9,370 nt of DNA from CAYVIB01 sp964451365 (lineage in GTDB: Bacteria > Pseudomonadota > Gammaproteobacteria > Pseudomonadales > Cellvibrionaceae). The stretch covers positions 1-9,370 of the forward strand of contig CAYVIB010000066.1 of NCBI GenBank assembly GCA_964451365.1, read 5' to 3'. The number at the start of each line of letters is the position of its first letter. Positions within the stretch are counted from its first letter, which is position 1. A model generated the notes under the pieces. That model searched no databases. It saw nothing but the letters and a program-made list of their open reading frames with translations, and had not been told where the DNA came from. Shown in pieces: positions 4,055 through 9,370 of the stretch. Made by a program: the position numbers and the translations under genes.

Positions 4055-7000
4055 ATGGCTTACTCATATACTGAGAAAAAACGTATCCGTAAGGATTTTG
4101 GCAAGCTGCCGGACGTCATGGAAGTGCCTTACCTTCTGGCAATCCAACTCGATTCCTACAGAAATTTTACCCAGGCTGACACTCCACCGGAAAAGCGCGT
4201 GGATCTCGGCCTGCACGCAGCTTTTAAATCGGTTTTCCCGATTGTAAGTTATTCGGGAAATGCTGCGCTCGAGTATGTCAGCTACTCCCTTGGCAAACCT
4301 GTTTTCGATGTTAACGAATGTATTCTTCGCGGGGCCACCTATGCCGTGCCACTGCGGGTGAAAGTGCGCCTGATTATTTACGATAAGGAATCCTCCAGCA
4401 AAGCCATCAAAGATATCAAGGAACAGGAAGTTTACATGGGAGAAATCCCGCTGATGACCGAAAACGGTACCTTCGTTGTCAATGGTACCGAGCGTGTTAT
4501 CGTTTCCCAGCTGCACCGCTCTCCGGGCGTATTTTTCGAGCACGACAAAGGTAAGACTCACTCGTCCGGTAAACTGCTGTACTCCGCGCGGATCATTCCC
4601 TACCGCGGTTCCTGGCTGGATTTCGAATTCGATCCGAAGGACCTGGTGTACGTGCGTATCGACCGTCGCCGCAAATTGCCGGCGACCATTTTGCTGCGCG
4701 CGCTGGGTTATTCCGCCGAGCAAATGCTGGACATGTTTTTCGAAACCAGCAAATTCAGCCTGGCCGGCGATGGTACATGCAAGCTTGAGCTGGTTCCTTC
4801 GCGCCTGCGCGGTGATGTCACCACATTTGAGATCAAGGACAAGAAAGGCAAGGTCATCGTTGAGGAAGGTCGCCGTATTACCGCGCGCCATATCAACCAG
4901 ATGGAAAAAGCCGGCGTGACCGAACTGGAAATTCCGGTGGAATATATCGTCGGCCGTTCAATTGCTCGCGACGTTATCGATTCCAACACCGGCGAATTGT
5001 TGGTGGAGTGCAACACAGAAATTACCCAGGACATTATTGATACCCTTATTAAAACCGGTATCAAGGAATTCGAAACCCTTTACACCAACGAACTGGACTG
5101 TGGACCGTTTGTTTCCGAAACCCTTCGTTCCGACCCGACCAAAAACCAGTTGGAAGCATTGGTGGAAATTTACCGCATGATGCGTCCCGGCGAGCCGCCG
5201 ACCAAGGAATCCGCCGAAGGGCTGTTCCAGAATCTGTTCTTCAACCAGGAGCGCTACGACCTGTCCGCAGTTGGCCGCATGAAGTTCAACCGCCGCCTGG
5301 GTCGCGAAGAGGAAACCGGCGAGGGCACGTTGTCCAACGAAGACATTGTTGACGTGCTGAAAACCCTGATCGATATCCGTAACGGTAAGGGCACCATCGA
5401 CGACATTGACCACCTGGGTAACCGTCGCGTGCGTTCCGTTGGCGAAATGGCGGAAAACCAGTTCCGCGTGGGCCTGGTACGGGTTGAACGCGCCGTTAAA
5501 GAGCGTTTGTCCATGGCGGAAAGCGAAGGCCTGATGCCGCAGGATTTAATCAACGCCAAACCGGTGGCGGCCGCGGTAAAAGAATTCTTCGGTTCCAGCC
5601 AGTTGTCCCAGTTCATGGACCAGAACAACCCGCTGTCGGAAATTACTCACAAGCGGCGTGTATCGGCCCTGGGCCCAGGCGGCCTGACGCGCGAGCGGGC
5701 GGGCTTCGAGGTGCGCGACGTGCACCCGACCCACTATGGACGCGTATGTCCGATCGAGACGCCGGAAGGTCCGAACATCGGTCTGATCAATTCTTTGGCG
5801 ACCTATGCGCGAACCAACCATTACGGCTTCCTGGAAAGCCCGCACCGCAAGGTGGTGAACGGTAAGGTCACCGACGAAATCGAATATCTGTCGGCGATCA
5901 ATGAAGCGCAATTCGTTATCGCGCAGGCATCCGCGCCTACCGATGGCAAGGGTAACCTGGTGGACGGACTGGTTTCCGTGCGTTACCAGAACGAGTTCAC
6001 GCTGAAGCCGGCCAACGAAGTGCAGTATATGGACGTGTCTCCCCGTCAGGTTGTGTCGGTGGCGGCATCGTTGATTCCGTTCCTGGAGCACGATGATGCG
6101 AACCGCGCATTGATGGGGTCAAACATGCAACGCCAGGCGGTGCCCACCCTGAAGGTGGAAAAACCGCTGGTAGGAACCGGCATGGAGCGCCATGTGGCGT
6201 CCGACTCCGGCGTCTGTGTGGTCGCCAAGCGCGGTGGAACCATTGAACGTGTCGATGCGGCGCGCATCGTGGTGCGTGTTGCCGATGACGAGGTTGTAGC
6301 GGGCGAGGCCGGTGTCGATATCTACAACCTGATCAAATACACCCGCTCCAACCAGAACACCTGTATCAACCAGCGCCCGATTGTTGCAACCGGTGATGTC
6401 GTTTCCCGGGGAGATATCCTGGCGGATGGCCCCTCGGTCGACATGGGTGAGCTCGCTCTGGGCCAGAACATGCGCATCGCGTTCATGCCCTGGAACGGTT
6501 ACAACTTCGAGGACTCCATTCTGGTATCCGAGCGTGTTGTACAGGAAGATCGTTTCACCACGATTCATATCCAGGAGCTGACCTGTATCGCGCGTGATAC
6601 CAAACTGGGCAGTGAGGAGATTACCGCGGATATCCCCAATGTGGGCGAAGGCGCGCTCTCCAAGCTGGACGAGTCCGGTATTGTCTACGTGGGCGCGGAA
6701 GTCGGCGCCGGGGATATCCTGGTCGGTAAAGTCACACCGAAGGGCGAAACCCAACTGACGCCGGAAGAAAAACTGCTGCGCGCGATTTTCGGTGAGAAAG
6801 CCTCCGACGTAAAAGATACCTCGTTGCGTGTGCCTTCGAGCGTGAAGGGTACCGTCATCGACGTTCAGGTATTCACCCGCGACGGCCTGGAGAAAGACCA
6901 GCGTTCGCGCGACATCGAAAAAATGCAACTGGACAAGTTCCGCAAGGACCTGAACGAAGAGTACCGCATCGTTGAGAACGCGACCTTTGCCCGTCTGCGC

Positions 7001-8140
7001 GCGGCACTGGTTGGCCAGAAAGCCGCCAGCGGCAAGGGTGTGGAAAAAGGCAAGGCCATCACCGATGAAATGCTAGATGCGCTGAAGCACGACGACTGGT
7101 TCAAAATCCGCATGAGTGAGGATTCCCTGAACGAGCAGCTGGACGCTGCCGAACAGTACCTGGTCGAGCGCCGTAAACTGCTGGATGACCGTTTTGAAGA
7201 CAAGAAGCGCAAGCTGGAAACTGGCGATGACCTGGCGCCTGGCGTATTGAAAATCGTTAAGGTGTACCTGGCCATCAAGCGCCGCATCCAGCCCGGTGAC
7301 AAGATGGCCGGTCGTCACGGTAACAAGGGTGTTATCTCGGTGATCATGCCGGTTGAAGACATGCCGTACGATGAAAACGGCGATCCGATCGATATCGTAT
7401 TGAACCCGCTGGGCGTGCCGTCGCGGATGAACGTGGGCCAGATTCTGGAAACCCACCTGGGCCTGGCATCCAAGGGCCTGGGGCGCAAGATCGACGAGAT
7501 GCTGGAGAGTCAGCGCAACGTTGCGGAAATTCGCGATTTCCTGAACCGGATCTACAACCAGATCGGGGATAGCTATAAGCAGGAAGACCTGGATTCATTC
7601 AGTGATGATGAGGTCATTACCCTGGCGAAAAACCTGATCGCCGGAGTGCCGATGGCAACCCGCGCATTTGACGGCGCCAAGGAAAACGAGATCAAGGAAT
7701 TGCTGAAGCTGGCGGAAATGCCGGAATCGGGCCAGATGACCTTGTTTGACGGGCGAACCGGCGACGCTTTCCAGCGCCCGGTAACCGTGGGCTACATGTA
7801 CATGCTCAAGCTGAACCACCTGGTGGACGACAAGATGCATGCCCGCTCTACCGGTTCTTACAGCCTGGTTACCCAGCAGCCGTTGGGTGGTAAGGCGCAG
7901 TTCGGTGGCCAGCGTTTCGGGGAGATGGAGGTCTGGGCCCTGGAAGCTTATGGCGCGGCATATACCCTGCAGGAAATGCTTACCGTTAAATCGGATGACG
8001 TGGCGGGTCGAACCAAGATGTACAAAAACATTGTGGATGGCGACCACCGTATGGAACCCGGCATGCCGGAGTCCTTTAACGTACTGGTTAAGGAGATCCG
8101 TTCCCTCGGTATCAATATCGAACTGGAACAAGAATCCTAA
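4055..8140 (+). CDS. rpoB: DNA-directed RNA polymerase subunit beta
   Basis: The 1361-residue protein is full-length beta (E. coli 1342). It opens with YSYTEKKRIRKDFGK, typical of gammaproteobacteria. The rifampicin-binding cluster is at residues 513-539 (from GSSQLSQFMDQNNPLSE to RRVSAL), six above E. coli numbering. All main contact residues look wild type (Gln519, Asp522, His532, Arg535, Ser537, Leu539), so a rifampicin-sensitive enzyme is predicted. Active-site elements are FMPWNGYNFEDSI (810-822, Glu819/Asp820) and GDKMAGRHGNKG (1081-1092, Lys1083/Lys1091). A lineage-specific insert spans about 950-1055. The C-terminus (PLGGKAQFGGQRFGEMEVW to INIELEQES) pairs with beta' to form the clamp base. 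GAGGA (4045-4049 region) precedes the ATG. Expression is probably limited by the attenuator after rplL. Confidence 0.98.
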   Translation: MAYSYTEKKRIRKDFGKLPDVMEVPYLLAIQLDSYRNFTQADTPPEKRVDLGLHAAFKSVFPIVSYSGNAALEYVSYSLGKPVFDVNECILRGATYAVPLRVKVRLIIYDKESSSKAIKDIKEQEVYMGEIPLMTENGTFVVNGTERVIVSQLHRSPGVFFEHDKGKTHSSGKLLYSARIIPYRGSWLDFEFDPKDLVYVRIDRRRKLPATILLRALGYSAEQMLDMFFETSKFSLAGDGTCKLELVPSRLRGDVTTFEIKDKKGKVIVEEGRRITARHINQMEKAGVTELEIPVEYIVGRSIARDVIDSNTGELLVECNTEITQDIIDTLIKTGIKEFETLYTNELDCGPFVSETLRSDPTKNQLEALVEIYRMMRPGEPPTKESAEGLFQNLFFNQERYDLSAVGRMKFNRRLGREEETGEGTLSNEDIVDVLKTLIDIRNGKGTIDDIDHLGNRRVRSVGEMAENQFRVGLVRVERAVKERLSMAESEGLMPQDLINAKPVAAAVKEFFGSSQLSQFMDQNNPLSEITHKRRVSALGPGGLTRERAGFEVRDVHPTHYGRVCPIETPEGPNIGLINSLATYARTNHYGFLESPHRKVVNGKVTDEIEYLSAINEAQFVIAQASAPTDGKGNLVDGLVSVRYQNEFTLKPANEVQYMDVSPRQVVSVAASLIPFLEHDDANRALMGSNMQRQAVPTLKVEKPLVGTGMERHVASDSGVCVVAKRGGTIERVDAARIVVRVADDEVVAGEAGVDIYNLIKYTRSNQNTCINQRPIVATGDVVSRGDILADGPSVDMGELALGQNMRIAFMPWNGYNFEDSILVSERVVQEDRFTTIHIQELTCIARDTKLGSEEITADIPNVGEGALSKLDESGIVYVGAEVGAGDILVGKVTPKGETQLTPEEKLLRAIFGEKASDVKDTSLRVPSSVKGTVIDVQVFTRDGLEKDQRSRDIEKMQLDKFRKDLNEEYRIVENATFARLRAALVGQKAASGKGVEKGKAITDEMLDALKHDDWFKIRMSEDSLNEQLDAAEQYLVERRKLLDDRFEDKKRKLETGDDLAPGVLKIVKVYLAIKRRIQPGDKMAGRHGNKGVISVIMPVEDMPYDENGDPIDIVLNPLGVPSRMNVGQILETHLGLASKGLGRKIDEMLESQRNVAEIRDFLNRIYNQIGDSYKQEDLDSFSDDEVITLAKNLIAGVPMATRAFDGAKENEIKELLKLAEMPESGQMTLFDGRTGDAFQRPVTVGYMYMLKLNHLVDDKMHARSTGSYSLVTQQPLGGKAQFGGQRFGEMEVWALEAYGAAYTLQEMLTVKSDDVAGRTKMYKNIVDGDHRMEPGMPESFNVLVKEIRSLGINIELEQES

Positions 8141-8157
8141 CTGGCAACCTAATCGGT

Positions 8158-8189
8158 GGCGGGTTGGACAAATGACTGGCCAACCCGCC
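8158..8189 (+). other. Perfect 10-bp hairpin between rpoB and rpoC
   Basis: GGCGGGTTGG (8158-8167) and CCAACCCGCC (8180-8189) are perfect complements, a GC-rich 10-bp stem with the 12-nt loop ACAAATGACTGG. The following bases TGACATCGCTC contain no U-tract, so it should not terminate transcription. It ends 18 nt before the rpoC Shine-Dalgarno. It may stabilise or punctuate the mRNA, or modulate ribosome transit from rpoB to rpoC. The pairing is certain; the role is inferred. Confidence 0.7.
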
Positions 8190-8219
8190 TGACATCGCTC
8201 ACCCACTGGAGGAAAAGCG

Positions 8220-9370
<1,151 letters not shown>

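Overview
This is an ordinary and highly conserved bacterial housekeeping locus: the tuf–trnW–secE–nusG–rplKAJL–rpoBC cluster, all on the + strand. It is cut at both ends, inside the last codons of tuf and inside rpoC. The gene order, a tRNA-Trp(CCA) between tuf and secE, and proteins that read along their whole length like Escherichia coli and Pseudomonas orthologues point to a gammaproteobacterium. The lineage-specific insert in RpoB (about residues 950-1055) resembles the Pseudomonas version more than the E. coli one as I remember them. My inference is the Pseudomonadales/Cellvibrionales side of the class; genus cannot be set from this window.

Layout: the 3' end of tuf (1-55); a strong GNRA-tetraloop hairpin (79-104); tRNA-Trp (114-189); secE (247-615); nusG (626-1159); an intrinsic terminator (1198-1229); an L1-type autoregulatory leader (about 1276-1310); rplK (1341-1772); rplA (1774-2469); a 287-nt L10-type leader region (2470-2756); rplJ (2757-3287); rplL (3353-3733); a 321-nt spacer with a hairpin, a probable terminator/attenuator and a long imperfect stem (3734-4054); rpoB (4055-8140); a spacer with a perfect 10-bp hairpin; and rpoC from a TTG start at 8220 to the window end.

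The genes supply translation (EF-Tu, the Trp tRNA, L11/L1 and the L10-L7/L12 stalk), Sec protein export (SecE), and transcription with its coupling to translation (NusG, beta and beta'). The intergenic RNA is the richest part. L1 and L10 probably repress their own operons by binding leader structures that imitate or parallel their rRNA sites. A partial terminator between rplL and rpoB would let ribosomal proteins be made in excess over RNA polymerase. I recognise no phage, IS, CRISPR, defence or accessory system here, and no evidence for a new system. What merits a second look is a set of intergenic RNA structures that the standard annotation does not explain.
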